In this document: piece after piece, positions 18,359 to 27,298 of the stretch
Layout of the letters: the number at the start of each line of letters is the position of its first letter
Numbering within the stretch: the stretch's first letter is position 1
Assembly: GCA_002422365.1 (NCBI GenBank)
Contig: DIUO01000036.1
Span: 44,006 to 108,005, forward strand
Length of the DNA: 64,000 nt
Direction: 5' to 3'
Origin: Proteobacteria bacterium UBA6156
GTDB lineage: Bacteria > Pseudomonadota > Alphaproteobacteria > UBA2136 > UBA6156
Notes under the pieces: model-generated
The model's database searches: none
The model's input: only the letters and a program-made list of their open reading frames with translations
What the model was told of the DNA's origin: nothing
Position numbers and translations under genes: made by a program

Positions 18359-18718
18359 ATGCTCACCGAGACACTCGCCTTCTACCCGGCGGCAGCCAAG
18401 GCCATTGCCCTGCATTGGCCTTGGTTCTGGCCGTTATGGGGCGGGGTCATGGGTGCGGTGCTGGGGTCGTTTCTCAACTGTGCCCGCTACCGCGTGCCGC
18501 GCGGCATTTCGTTGCGCCGCCCCCCCAGCCATTGCCCGGCCTGCAAAACGGTGCTGGGCGTGCCCGACCTCGTGCCCGTCCTCAGCTACCTGGCCCTGCG
18601 TGGCCGCTGCCGCCATTGCCGGGCACCCATCGGCCGCACCAGCCTGTGGCTGGAGGTCGCGCTGTTTACCGGCGGCTACCTGCTCACAGCCCTGTTCCAG
18701 GCTTGGCTGCTGGCCTAA
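18359..18718 (+). CDS. Prepilin peptidase N-terminal domain only, no protease domain
   Basis: The 119-residue protein matches the N-terminal domain of PilD/GspO: GAVLGSFLNCARYRVP, then CPAC and CRHC pairs (a zinc tetrad) and LVPVLSYLALRGRC, followed by one membrane helix. The whole A24 aspartyl protease domain with its two catalytic aspartates is missing, and the downstream sequence does not encode it in any frame. In family members this N-terminal part is linked to N-methylation of the pilin. Proteolysis must come from elsewhere or the gene is a remnant. Confidence 0.82.
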   Translation: MLTETLAFYPAAAKAIALHWPWFWPLWGGVMGAVLGSFLNCARYRVPRGISLRRPPSHCPACKTVLGVPDLVPVLSYLALRGRCRHCRAPIGRTSLWLEVALFTGGYLLTALFQAWLLA

Positions 18719-18823
18719 GCTCTGGGGGCGGTGCCGAATTCCCACAGCCCGCCGCGCCAAAACCGCCTTTCCGCCCGCACCGCCTTAACAAAGCCCGCTG
18801 CACACGGCACACTTGCATCCAGC

Positions 18824-20473
18824 ATGCTGCCTGTCCGCGCCCGTTCTCGTACCGCCCTTGGCCTCACCTTGGTCGGCTTGGCTGTGGCCGCGCCCGTGCA
18901 GGCCCCCGTGCAGGCACAGGTTGCCTGGCAGAACGTGGCCGCCGCCCAAAGCACCGCCGCTTACGCCCCCCTGCAAACGCCCGTGGTGCAAAAAGGCACG
19001 GTGTTGTGGCGCCGTTTGGGCAACGAATCCGAGCGCACCCCCACTCCCGCCGTCAGCGACGAAATCGAACGCCTCCAGCAGGCGCTGCAAGCCACCTCCC
19101 AGCAGCTGGCGGGGCTAGAGCAAAAAATCGACAGCACCGCCGACCTCCGCACCCAAACTGCCGCCACCGTCACCAATGTCACCTCTCTGGCGCAAGAGAG
19201 CATCCGCGCCATGGAACGCATGGCCGAGCAAACCGCCGCCACGACCGACCTCAAACTCTCCAAGGCCCAGCTGGAAAACCGGCTCGCCGTTGTCGAAGAA
19301 GCCCGCCTGGCCGCCAAAGACGCCGAAGACCGCGCCCGAGCCTACACCGGCGCCCAAATTGCCGAACTGCGCAACCTCGCCCAGACCGAAACCGCCAACG
19401 TCGCCGCCGCCCTGCGCATTTATGCCGACCTCCAGCTGGCGCAGGCCCAAGCCACAACCTCCGCCACCTTGGCCAACCTCGCCCAGGCCACCCGCCAGTC
19501 GGTCACCGACCTCGACCAACGCACCAACCAGCGCATGGGCGTGCTCTGGCAGGCCGCCAACATCCAGGCGGAAAAACTGGCAAACGAGAAAGCCGCCGCC
19601 GTGGCCGCCAGCCTCGCCGCACTCCAGCAGCAAACCGCCGCCGACAAACTCGAACCCGCGCAAATCCGCGCCATTGCCGAGCAAACCGTGGCCAACTCCG
19701 CGCCAGAGTTCCGCGCCCTCGCCCTTCAAACGCTTAAAGATGGCCAAGATTACATCCGCAGCGTCGCCCGCAGTGCGGTGCAAGATGCCGACCCCGGCAT
19801 GACCGCCGCCCTGGCCAACGCCGCGCGCGATGTCATCACCAAAGACGACAAAGTCGTCTTCGCCATCCGCAAAGCGGTGGCGGAAGAACTGCAAGGCCTG
19901 GCCACCGGGGCCACCGCCACCACCACACCCGACGGCCGCACGGTGCTGGGGCCCGACCACGGCAGTGGCACACCCGAGGTCGAGCTCGATCCCAACCGCC
20001 TGCGCATCGCCCAGCTGTTGGCGCCGGAAGGCGGACTCGCCCCGGACGCCGCCCTCACTCCCGCCCAACTGGCGGCCCTCAGCCCCGCCGCAGGCCCGGC
20101 GCAAGGCCATACAGCGGTTGGCGGCCAGCAGGCCTGGTCGGCGCAGGGCACCAGCCTGTTGCGCCCGCGCCCGCGCAGCAGCTGGATGGACCTGCGCCAA
20201 TACAAAGTCGTGCTCCACCAAGACAACCAGACGCTGGAAGAGCTGCTCGCCGACATCCTCAAGCGGGCTGAACCCTTTACCGGCCCCTGGCAGGTGCGCT
20301 GGAAGATCACCGAACCCAACCGCGACCTCATGCAAGAACGCTTCAGCCTCGATGCCGAAGCCCCGTTCGAAGAGTTCATCAGCTATCTTGCGCAATATAT
20401 TGTCAACGATAGAGGCGTTAAACTCAGCGTAAGCCTGTTCGACAGCGAACGGATTATTGTAATCTCCGATTAA
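18824..20473 (+). CDS. Secreted coiled-coil protein with C-terminal TcpQ-like domain
   Basis: Starting at 18824 the 549-residue protein has a signal peptide (cleaved after about VQAQ), a long Ala-rich coiled coil from about residue 60 to 330 and a C-terminal domain (last 80 residues: TLEELLADILKRAEP ... SERIIVISD) that resembles TcpQ. An earlier GTG at 18731 would add 31 residues in front of the signal peptide. The coiled coil could span periplasm or form a rod. The gene pair with the next, which has the same architecture, suggests a hetero-oligomer on the secretin. Confidence 0.6.
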   Translation: MLPVRARSRTALGLTLVGLAVAAPVQAPVQAQVAWQNVAAAQSTAAYAPLQTPVVQKGTVLWRRLGNESERTPTPAVSDEIERLQQALQATSQQLAGLEQKIDSTADLRTQTAATVTNVTSLAQESIRAMERMAEQTAATTDLKLSKAQLENRLAVVEEARLAAKDAEDRARAYTGAQIAELRNLAQTETANVAAALRIYADLQLAQAQATTSATLANLAQATRQSVTDLDQRTNQRMGVLWQAANIQAEKLANEKAAAVAASLAALQQQTAADKLEPAQIRAIAEQTVANSAPEFRALALQTLKDGQDYIRSVARSAVQDADPGMTAALANAARDVITKDDKVVFAIRKAVAEELQGLATGATATTTPDGRTVLGPDHGSGTPEVELDPNRLRIAQLLAPEGGLAPDAALTPAQLAALSPAAGPAQGHTAVGGQQAWSAQGTSLLRPRPRSSWMDLRQYKVVLHQDNQTLEELLADILKRAEPFTGPWQVRWKITEPNRDLMQERFSLDAEAPFEEFISYLAQYIVNDRGVKLSVSLFDSERIIVISD

Positions 20474-22008
20474 TGATGCGCCTCACACCCCGCCGTGCCC
20501 TGTTTGCCGCCACCACCTTGCTGGCGGGCTGCGCGGGCATGGGGCAGCAGGCCGCCAGTGGCGGTTTTCCGGCCCCGCAGCCGAACGACGGCGGCATCGT
20601 CATCGCCGAGTCCCACATGGTCATGGGCGCGTCGGATGCCACCACCGTCACCGGCACCGTCGACGATTGCTCCGGCCCCGGCACCGGGGTGGTGGTCACC
20701 AGCACCCTGCACGACGCCCGCTTCCTCTTCGGCCCCAATGGCGAACCCTGCGAGGCCGCCGAAATGCTCTTCGATGGCCGCACCGAGGCCAACCGCCGCC
20801 AGGCCGACCCCGCCATTGCGCTCACCTTCCACGACAGCTTGGGCCCCAAGCCAGAAAGCCGCACCACCAGCTCGCTCCCCGGCCTCGAACCCATCCCCAC
20901 CATCCGCCTGAAGTCGGAAATTCTCAGCACCATGGCGGCCATAGAACCCGCCGCCGGCAAGGGCGGCACCGTCCCGGCCCGCCCGGCCCCGGTGCAAGTG
21001 GCTGCCGTCAAAGCCGACCCTCTGGTCTCCACCCTCACCAGCTGGCAACGCCAAGACGACGCTTACGCCCGCCGCAGTGCCCAGGCCAATGCCAATGCCG
21101 AGGCCACCGCCGCCGCCAGCCGTGACCTCTCCCATATCGTGAAGGACACCCGCACCACCACCAGTGCCGAAGCCATGGCCACCATGATGGCCGAACTCCG
21201 CGAGCGCGAACGCCAGGTGCAGGAAGAACAGCGCCGCCACGCCGAAACCCTCAAGCGTGCCCAAGAAAACCGCCAAATCACCGCCGCCGCCCGCACCCAA
21301 TGGCAAAGTAAGGAGCACGAGCTCCAGGCCCAGCTCTCTGCCACCCAGCAGCGCATGGCGCAGTTCGAGCAACTCGCCCAGCGCCTGTCAGCCGACAAAT
21401 CCGCCAAAGAGCAAGCCTATCAGGCCAAAATCAGCACCCTCACCGCCGACCTCCGCGCCGCCGAAGCCCAGGCCGATGTCTCACGGCGCGAGCTGATACT
21501 CGAAGCCGCCGCCAAAATTGCCGAAGCCGAGCAACTCGCCTCCGCCGCCAAAATCCAGGAGCAACAGATCAAACTGCGCGAGGCCGCCCGCCTCAAGGCC
21601 GAAGCCGAAACCATGATGGACCGCGCCCTGGCCATGCAGGCTGGCGGCAATGTGGTGGTGGCCGGGGTGGGCGCCCCGCCCGCCGTGCCGCTGGCGCTGC
21701 TGCGCACGCCGGTGGCGGTGGTCGCCAACGGTAAATCGCTGCCGGATATCCTCACCGACGTCCTCAAGCAGGCCGCCCCCCAGGCAGGCGAGTGGCAGGC
21801 CGACTGGCAATTGTCCGTCCCCCGCCAGCATATTTTGCAAGATACCTGGTCGCTCACCGCCGAAGCGCCGATCGAAGAGGTCCTCGCCCAGCTCAGCCAA
21901 CAAGTCCAGGCCGCCCACGGCTTCGGCCTCACCTTCACCCAGTTCGCCCAGTCCCGCCTGCTGGTTGTCACCGATGCCACACCCCCCACCGCCCAAACCA
22001 CCCCCTAA
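20473..22008 (+). CDS. Lipoprotein with coiled coil and C-terminal TcpQ-like domain
   Basis: The 511-residue protein begins with a lipoprotein signal (LLAGC, Cys about 19), has an N-terminal globular region, a long coiled coil at about 200-380 (rich in Glu, Arg, Gln and Ala) and a C-terminal domain NGKSLPDILTDVLKQA ... QSRLLVVTDA matching the preceding protein's C-terminus in layout. Its ATG shares one base with the stop of the upstream gene; a second ATG follows at 20476. Probably outer-membrane anchored and reaching toward the secretin or the T4SS core. Confidence 0.6.
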   Translation: MMRLTPRRALFAATTLLAGCAGMGQQAASGGFPAPQPNDGGIVIAESHMVMGASDATTVTGTVDDCSGPGTGVVVTSTLHDARFLFGPNGEPCEAAEMLFDGRTEANRRQADPAIALTFHDSLGPKPESRTTSSLPGLEPIPTIRLKSEILSTMAAIEPAAGKGGTVPARPAPVQVAAVKADPLVSTLTSWQRQDDAYARRSAQANANAEATAAASRDLSHIVKDTRTTTSAEAMATMMAELRERERQVQEEQRRHAETLKRAQENRQITAAARTQWQSKEHELQAQLSATQQRMAQFEQLAQRLSADKSAKEQAYQAKISTLTADLRAAEAQADVSRRELILEAAAKIAEAEQLASAAKIQEQQIKLREAARLKAEAETMMDRALAMQAGGNVVVAGVGAPPAVPLALLRTPVAVVANGKSLPDILTDVLKQAAPQAGEWQADWQLSVPRQHILQDTWSLTAEAPIEEVLAQLSQQVQAAHGFGLTFTQFAQSRLLVVTDATPPTAQTTP

Positions 22009-22030
22009 CAGGCAAATTCTTACAAACCCC

Positions 22031-22058
22031 TTGCAAACCTGCAATACCGCCCCATAAT
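22031..22058 (+). promoter_or_regulatory. Sigma70-type promoter candidate before the tandem small membrane genes
   Basis: TTGCAA (22031-22036) and CATAAT (22053-22058) are spaced by 16 bases, followed by a strong AAAGGAG ribosome binding site at 22068-22074 and ATG at 22083. This fits a separate, strong promoter for the abundant pilin-like subunits. Confidence 0.5.
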
Positions 22059-22082
22059 CAGTATATCAAAGGAGATAAACTC

Positions 22083-22454
22083 ATGAATCAACGTACACTT
22101 CTCTTCAGCGCCGCCGCCGTGGCTGTCATGGCCCTCGCCGTCGCCAACCCCGCTTTTGCTCAGTCCGGTGGTGAAGCAGCTACAGCAGGGGCTGCTGCTG
22201 TCGATACACTTGTTGGTGCCATTACCGGTAACATCGGTTTGCTCATCGGTTTGGCCATTACTGTGGCGGGCCTCTGGGTCTGGATCATCGGTCAGAAAAC
22301 CGGCGCTGGCCTCACTATGGTCATCGGTGGTGTACTCATCACCATGGCTCCGGGTTTGTTCAAGGGCGTCCGCGATATGGCCGTCGGTGTGGTAGGTCAA
22401 TTCAGCGGATCAACAGTCTATGATGTTGACACCGCACGAGGTACGACTCGTTAA
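22083..22454 (+). CDS. VirB2/TrbC-like small membrane protein, copy 1
   Basis: The 123-residue protein has a signal peptide ending about PAFAQ (residue 26) and two hydrophobic helices with a short polar turn (GQKTGAG) between them, the hairpin layout of VirB2-type T4SS pilins. It shares TGNIGL and LITM.PG elements with the next gene, so the two are paralogues. A promoter and a very strong ribosome binding site precede it, consistent with high expression. VirB2 identity is inferred from topology and position before traL. Confidence 0.6.
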   Translation: MNQRTLLFSAAAVAVMALAVANPAFAQSGGEAATAGAAAVDTLVGAITGNIGLLIGLAITVAGLWVWIIGQKTGAGLTMVIGGVLITMAPGLFKGVRDMAVGVVGQFSGSTVYDVDTARGTTR

Positions 22455-22461
22455 TCCAAGT

Positions 22462-22785
22462 ATGAACCTTCTCGGCAAAACCCTGGCAGTATGTGCGGCA
22501 CTCCTTCTGAGTGCCGCTTCTGCCTATGCTGCCGAGACTTCCGACGTTGGTAAAGTCGAAGTAGAACTGCTGGTCAACATCTTCACCGGCAACATCGGCC
22601 TCGTTATTGGCTTCATCGTCACCATCATGGGCGTGTTTATGTTCATCAAGGGCGACAGCGGCGGTGCTGTCTACGTCGTCGTGCTGGGTGTGCTCATTAC
22701 CATGCTTCCAGGCATTTACAATGGTTTAAGGCTTATTTTGTGCCCCATTGCCGAATCCCTCGGCGGCCAGTGTGGTGGCGGCTAA
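22462..22785 (+). CDS. VirB2/TrbC-like small membrane protein, copy 2
   Basis: The 107-residue protein has a signal peptide cut after AYA (residue 23), then a two-helix hairpin with FTGNIGLVIGF and VLGVLITMLPGIYNGL matching the upstream paralogue, and a cysteine pair near the Gly-rich C-terminus. The start at 22462 is seven bases after the upstream stop; an ATG at 22420 inside the upstream gene would spoil the signal peptide. Two tandem pilin-like genes suggest two subunits of the same filament or a membrane pair. Confidence 0.6.
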   Translation: MNLLGKTLAVCAALLLSAASAYAAETSDVGKVEVELLVNIFTGNIGLVIGFIVTIMGVFMFIKGDSGGAVYVVVLGVLITMLPGIYNGLRLILCPIAESLGGQCGGG

Positions 22786-22789
22786 CGCC

Positions 22790-23059
22790 ATGCAAATGCG
22801 CGCCGTCCCCCGGAATATCGACAAACCCAACCGCACGCCGGAATACGCCGTATCCTTCCTCTCCACTTACTACCTCACCCTATTTATCCTCAGCAAACCC
22901 CTTGTAGCTTTGTTGGCAGGTGCTCTTGCCACCTATGTTATGTATAAACTCACGCTGGATAAACCCGAAGGCCTCGCCATGCGCTTGGCCTACCGCCACG
23001 TCAAGTTCGGCAAAATGCGCCCGGGGCCCAAGCACGCCCCCAAGCTGGAAGTCTCCTAG
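22790..23059 (+). CDS. traL: TraL-like inner-membrane protein (VirB3 family)
   Basis: The 89-residue protein starts with RAVPRNIDKPNRT, resembling the N-terminus of TraL/VirB3 proteins, followed by two hydrophobic segments (about residues 20-36 and 38-54). TraL works with TraE, TraK, TraB, TraV and TraC in F-type pilus assembly. Its order before traE and traK is the F-type order. It begins four bases after the previous stop. Confidence 0.72.
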   Translation: MQMRAVPRNIDKPNRTPEYAVSFLSTYYLTLFILSKPLVALLAGALATYVMYKLTLDKPEGLAMRLAYRHVKFGKMRPGPKHAPKLEVS

Positions 23060-23187
23060 ACGTCTCCTAACCGCAGCGCTGCCGCAAGCCTGCCACATGC
23101 AGGCGCACAAGCTGCCTGTTTTCACACCATCTCTCTCCCCAAGCCACCCAAAAGCGGGTAATCTTGCGGGCAAGGAGAAGAATATCC

Positions 23188-23844
23188 ATGGACTTTGTCG
23201 CACGCGCCGGTGCCGTTATCGACCGCGCCCACCGGGTAGCGGGCATTTTGCTGATGTGCGTGCTGGTATTGGGGCTGGTGTCCACCTGCCAGCTTGTCAA
23301 AAACCAGCAACTGCAGGCCGAGATGAACGCCGCCCGCATCCGCTACCCGGTCATTGTGGTGCCCGACGCCACCACCGGGGTCTACAGCCCCACCGAAGAA
23401 GACCGCCTCATATTCCTCTTTGCCGACTACGTCACCCAATCGCTCAATTCCTATACACCCGAGAACATGAGCCGCCTCTATACCGACCTCCGCCCTTTCA
23501 TGGGCCCGGCCCTGCAGGTCGACTCCGCCCCCCACTTCGAGCGTAAAATCCGCACCACCGTCTCCGACCGCCGCTCCTCGTTCTTCGTGCCCGACCGCAC
23601 CCAGGCCCCGAAAGTGGAAAAACGCCGCGTCAACGGGGTCGAGTTCCGCGATGTCGCCCTTGTCGGCCAGCTCAACAGCATGGTCGGCGGCACCCTGGCC
23701 GAGTCCACCCCGGTCGAGTACCAGATGACCTTCCAGAAGGTTTTCGCCAGCCCCAGCAACCCCTATGGCTTCCTGCTCACCAAATATGTCGAGAAACTGC
23801 TGCTCGACCCCAACAAAGCCCCGCAACTCCGCGCCCAACCCTAA
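23188..23844 (+). CDS. traE: TraE-like T4SS inner-membrane protein (VirB8 family)
   Basis: The start at 23188 has AAGGAG eleven bases upstream. The 218-residue protein has one N-terminal transmembrane helix (about 17-35) and a periplasmic domain with YVTQSLNSYTPENM and PSNPYGFLLTKYVEKLLL, which matches the TraE/VirB8 layout. It is in the classical traL-traE-traK order. Confidence 0.78.
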   Translation: MDFVARAGAVIDRAHRVAGILLMCVLVLGLVSTCQLVKNQQLQAEMNAARIRYPVIVVPDATTGVYSPTEEDRLIFLFADYVTQSLNSYTPENMSRLYTDLRPFMGPALQVDSAPHFERKIRTTVSDRRSSFFVPDRTQAPKVEKRRVNGVEFRDVALVGQLNSMVGGTLAESTPVEYQMTFQKVFASPSNPYGFLLTKYVEKLLLDPNKAPQLRAQP

Positions 23845-23865
23845 GCTCAATTAAGGAGACCCCAC

Positions 23866-24591
23866 ATGCGCCACGCCCTCATCCTCCTCGCCCTCCTCGC
23901 CGGGGCCTTCACCGTTGTCACTCCGCTGCTGGCCGACACCCTCGTCTGGCGCAGCCCCACCAAGCCGCTCACCATCGGGCTGTCCACGTCAGACTACACC
24001 CAGGTGATGTTCCCCGAGCCCATCAAGGCCGTGACACTTGAAAACCCCAGCTACATCGACGGCAAACCCTTGGACGGCTACAACGGCCAGGCCATCATGT
24101 TCCAGTCCTTGCTGCCCAAAATGGCCACGCGCGGCTTCTTTGTAGGCCAGAGCGGCAACACCTACATCCTCATTCTCACCACCGACGTCCCCTACCGCAC
24201 CTATATCGAAATTGTCGACGGCGTCGCCCTCAAACAAATGAAAGAAAGCATCGCCTCGCAAATGGCCCCGCACGACCTCGTCCGCGCCATGGCGATGGAT
24301 GCCGACGTGGCGGGCATCACGCGCGAAACCTACGTCATTCCCAACTGGTTCCGGGGCAGCGGGATGACCTTCGACCTCTCCGAAGTCTGGCAATCGCCCA
24401 CCATGACCGGCCTGGTGGTGCATGTGCGGAACGAAAACCCCACCCCGAACGAGGTCAACCTGCCCGCAGTGGTCATCCCCCAAACGTCCGAGTGGGGCAA
24501 CCTGCGCTTTGCCAGCATGGAAAATCTCCGCCTGGCGCCCGCCGGCCAACCGAACGACAAAGGCGTGCTGTTCCTCATCTTCCTGCGCTAA
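23866..24591 (+). CDS. traK: TraK-like periplasmic core protein (VirB9 family)
   Basis: The 241-residue protein has a signal peptide (cleavage near LLADT, about residue 23) and two beta-rich domains, as in TraK/VirB9, with FFVGQSGNTYILILTTDV in the N-terminal domain. TraK forms the outer part of the core complex with TraV and TraB. Ribosome binding site AAGGAG lies eight bases before the ATG. Confidence 0.75.
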   Translation: MRHALILLALLAGAFTVVTPLLADTLVWRSPTKPLTIGLSTSDYTQVMFPEPIKAVTLENPSYIDGKPLDGYNGQAIMFQSLLPKMATRGFFVGQSGNTYILILTTDVPYRTYIEIVDGVALKQMKESIASQMAPHDLVRAMAMDADVAGITRETYVIPNWFRGSGMTFDLSEVWQSPTMTGLVVHVRNENPTPNEVNLPAVVIPQTSEWGNLRFASMENLRLAPAGQPNDKGVLFLIFLR

Positions 24592-24615
24592 CTGCGTGGC
24601 AGCAAGGGAGCCAAC

Positions 24616-25458
24616 GTGGCAAAAACCCCGCGCAGCCCAACCTCTATGCGGCCTTTCCCCTTGGCAAACCGGGCACACCGCCCCTATAACAGTGTCATGA
24701 ACCTTTCTCGGGTCGTGCTGGCATGCTGCTTTATCGCCGCCATAAGTATGGCGTGGCCCGCGCGTGCCGACTACGACAACGACCCCTTCGACCCCCTCAT
24801 AGCCCGCGACGCCTGGATGCTCATCGCCCGTGCCGAGCGGGAAAACGAAATCCCGGCAGGCCTGCTGCACGCCATGAGCTTAGTGGAAACCGGCAAAGGT
24901 ATCCGCGGCTGGGTGCTGCCCTGGCCCTACACGGTCGGGGTCAACGGCACCGGCACGCAGCGCTTCACCAGCCGAGACGAAGCCCTCGCCGCTCTCAGCC
25001 GCTACCGCAAGCTCGGCTTTGTGCGCTACAACCTCACCGCCCAGGGGGTGCGCCTCAGCAAGGCCACCTCGGTGCAGGTCGCGGCGGCGCTCGGCGGGCT
25101 TCCGGCCAGCAGCGTCATCACGCTGGAAGGCATCAATTTCGGCCGCCGCTTCAACAGCGAGACTGAAGCCGCCACCTTCCTCCGCAACATGTTCGCCCAG
25201 GGCTACCGCAATGTCGATGTCGGCATGATGCAAATCAACTGGCGCGTCCACAGCCAGCACTTCCGCAGTATCGAAGACGCCCTCAACCCTTCCACCAACC
25301 TCAACTACGCCGTGCGCTACTTGCTGGAGCACCGCCAAACCCGCGACTGGTGGGGCTCGGTCGGCCGTTACCACAGCGGCACCAGCCGCTACGCTAGCCG
25401 CTATATTCGTAATGTTTACAACATGTACCTTCGCATCCACCGGGTGAGCACCAGCTGA
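24616..25458 (+). CDS. Lytic transglycosylase (SLT/VirB1-like)
   Basis: A GTG at 24616 has AAGGGAG upstream; an ATG at 24697 gives a more compact signal peptide (cleaved after about PARAD) but lacks a ribosome binding site. The lysozyme-like domain has catalytic Glu in HAMSLVETGKG, VDVGMMQINWRVH, NLNYAVRYLLEH and VGRYHSGTSRY. These enzymes cut peptidoglycan strands to let secretion machines pass. Between the Glu and GMMQIN lie about 105 residues containing a doubled FTSRDEA/FNSETEA module, more than in most members. The gene overlaps the next by one base. Confidence 0.82.
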   Translation: MAKTPRSPTSMRPFPLANRAHRPYNSVMNLSRVVLACCFIAAISMAWPARADYDNDPFDPLIARDAWMLIARAERENEIPAGLLHAMSLVETGKGIRGWVLPWPYTVGVNGTGTQRFTSRDEALAALSRYRKLGFVRYNLTAQGVRLSKATSVQVAAALGGLPASSVITLEGINFGRRFNSETEAATFLRNMFAQGYRNVDVGMMQINWRVHSQHFRSIEDALNPSTNLNYAVRYLLEHRQTRDWWGSVGRYHSGTSRYASRYIRNVYNMYLRIHRVSTS

Positions 25459-27275
25459 TGACCGCCCCCCACCCGCCCGCACCCGCCTGGACGCCCCAAC
25501 AGCAGCACGTGCTGGCCCACACCGGCAGCAGCCTGGTGGTGGGGGTGCCCGGCAGCGGCAAAACGGTGCTGTTGTTGGCGCAGGCCGAGCACCTGCTGGC
25601 CCAGGGCCACAAAGTCGCTCTGGCCACCTTTTCCTTCCGCAGCCACCAATATGTCAAATCGCTGGCAAGCCCGGCTCTGGTTAAGGTGTGGGATAAACTC
25701 AGCAGCGGCACCCTTCGCGACCTCGCCATCCAGCAGCTGCACACCGCCGGGCAAAGTTTCAGCTTTGCCAGCAACAATCAGGTGAGGGAAATCCTGCGCA
25801 CCCTCATCCCCGCCCAGGCGTTTCCGGGCACCCTGGCCGACGCCGAGCACATCATCCGCAGCGCCAAGGCCCGCGCCAAAAAATTGCCGGAGTCCGACCG
25901 CTACTACCCCTTCGTCCAAGCCTACCAAGCGCGGCTGGAAGAACTCGGCCTGGCCGACCGCCACGACATCGTCCGCCGCCATGTGCTGGGCATGCGCGAT
26001 GGCTCCGTCCCGCCGCTGCCCGTCAGCCACCTGCTGCTGGATAACGTCCAGGACGCCACCGAACTTCAGCTCATCTGGCTGCAAATGCACTTGGCCCACA
26101 GCATCACGCTCATGCTGGTGGGCGACGACGACCTCACCGCTTTCGGGCAAGACGGTGCCCGTGGCCCGGCCGCCTTGGAGCAAATCGAAAGCTGGGGCGA
26201 TATCACCCGCTTTAATCTCAGCCACAGCCACCGCCTGGCCCCGGCGTTGCTGCCGGCGGTGGCCAAGGTGGCGCGGCAACTGCGCACGCGCATTGCCAAA
26301 ACGCCCGAGGCTGCTGCTCCCACACCCTCCCAGGCCGCAGTCATTCCCGCCACCCTGCGGGTCGAGCACTTCCCCAATGCCCCCGCCGAGCATGTCTTTC
26401 TGGCCGAATACTGCCAGGCGCTGCTGCGCGGGCAACCCAATGCCGCGCGCGGCACGGTCGGCATCATCACCCGCACCCATTTCGAGTCCGCCTGCATCAC
26501 CCACGCCCTCCGCCGCCACGGCCTCAACCCCGCCAGCTACGCGCGGCTTATCTGGGAGGAACGTACCCCCCAAATCATCCTCTCCCTGCTCTATCTCATG
26601 CTCGGCCAGGGCAATAATGGCCACTTGCACTTGGTGTTGCTGGGCTTTGGGGTTCCCGCCCCGGCGGTTATGGCGTTGTTCCAGGCGGGCCTGCGGGCCG
26701 AGTCCTGGGGCGCCTCCGGCTTTGCCCTGCCGCCGCTCACGCACGAATCCCCTACCACCGTCGCCGCCTTGCAGCAGGTGCGGCGCAGCCTGCGCACCGC
26801 CCACCAGTTGCTGCACATGCCGCAAACCCCGGCGCCCGAGAACCCCCTGACCCCCCGCACCATCTTCAAAGCTCTGGTGGCCGACCTTCTCCCGCACTTG
26901 CCGGAGTCCGAACACCCCGCCGCCCTGCTGGCCACCGACATGCTCCTCACCCTGTCCGGTAAACTGACGGAAGTTCTCCCCCGCGTCCGTACCGAAACCC
27001 TGCCGGATATGGCCAGCCCCATCGTGGTCGCACCGGTGCGCGAAACGCGCAACCAGCAGTTCGGCACCGTCATCATTCCCTATGCCTCGGCCACCACCTG
27101 GCCACACCCGCCTTCGGCCTTGCTGGGGGCCGAGCCCGACCACGACCGCCGCCTCATGTACCTCGCGCTTACCCGCAGCGCCGGGTCGCTGGTCTTCACC
27201 CGCCACACGCCTGAGGCTTCGCCTTACGTGCAAGAGCTCCAGCAAAACCTCAAGCAGCAAACCCGCAAAGGCTAG
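25458..27275 (+). CDS. Divergent UvrD/Rep-like superfamily 1 helicase
   Basis: The 605-residue protein has Walker A GVPGSGKT (residues 29-36), motif III LVGDDDLTAFGQDGA (about 220-234), an arginine-finger-like FNLSHSHRL, and motif VI DRRLMYLALTRSAGSL near the C-terminus. All are UvrD/PcrA helicase motifs. The Walker B/motif II is LLLDNVQDAT: the usual catalytic Asp-Glu is Asp-Asn (D195, N196). It is shorter than UvrD (about 720). It may process DNA for transfer, or act as a NTP-dependent scaffold. The start overlaps the transglycosylase stop. Confidence 0.82.
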   Translation: MTAPHPPAPAWTPQQQHVLAHTGSSLVVGVPGSGKTVLLLAQAEHLLAQGHKVALATFSFRSHQYVKSLASPALVKVWDKLSSGTLRDLAIQQLHTAGQSFSFASNNQVREILRTLIPAQAFPGTLADAEHIIRSAKARAKKLPESDRYYPFVQAYQARLEELGLADRHDIVRRHVLGMRDGSVPPLPVSHLLLDNVQDATELQLIWLQMHLAHSITLMLVGDDDLTAFGQDGARGPAALEQIESWGDITRFNLSHSHRLAPALLPAVAKVARQLRTRIAKTPEAAAPTPSQAAVIPATLRVEHFPNAPAEHVFLAEYCQALLRGQPNAARGTVGIITRTHFESACITHALRRHGLNPASYARLIWEERTPQIILSLLYLMLGQGNNGHLHLVLLGFGVPAPAVMALFQAGLRAESWGASGFALPPLTHESPTTVAALQQVRRSLRTAHQLLHMPQTPAPENPLTPRTIFKALVADLLPHLPESEHPAALLATDMLLTLSGKLTEVLPRVRTETLPDMASPIVVAPVRETRNQQFGTVIIPYASATTWPHPPSALLGAEPDHDRRLMYLALTRSAGSLVFTRHTPEASPYVQELQQNLKQQTRKG

Positions 27276-27298
27276 CTCTGCCGCGGTGTTGCCCGTCA

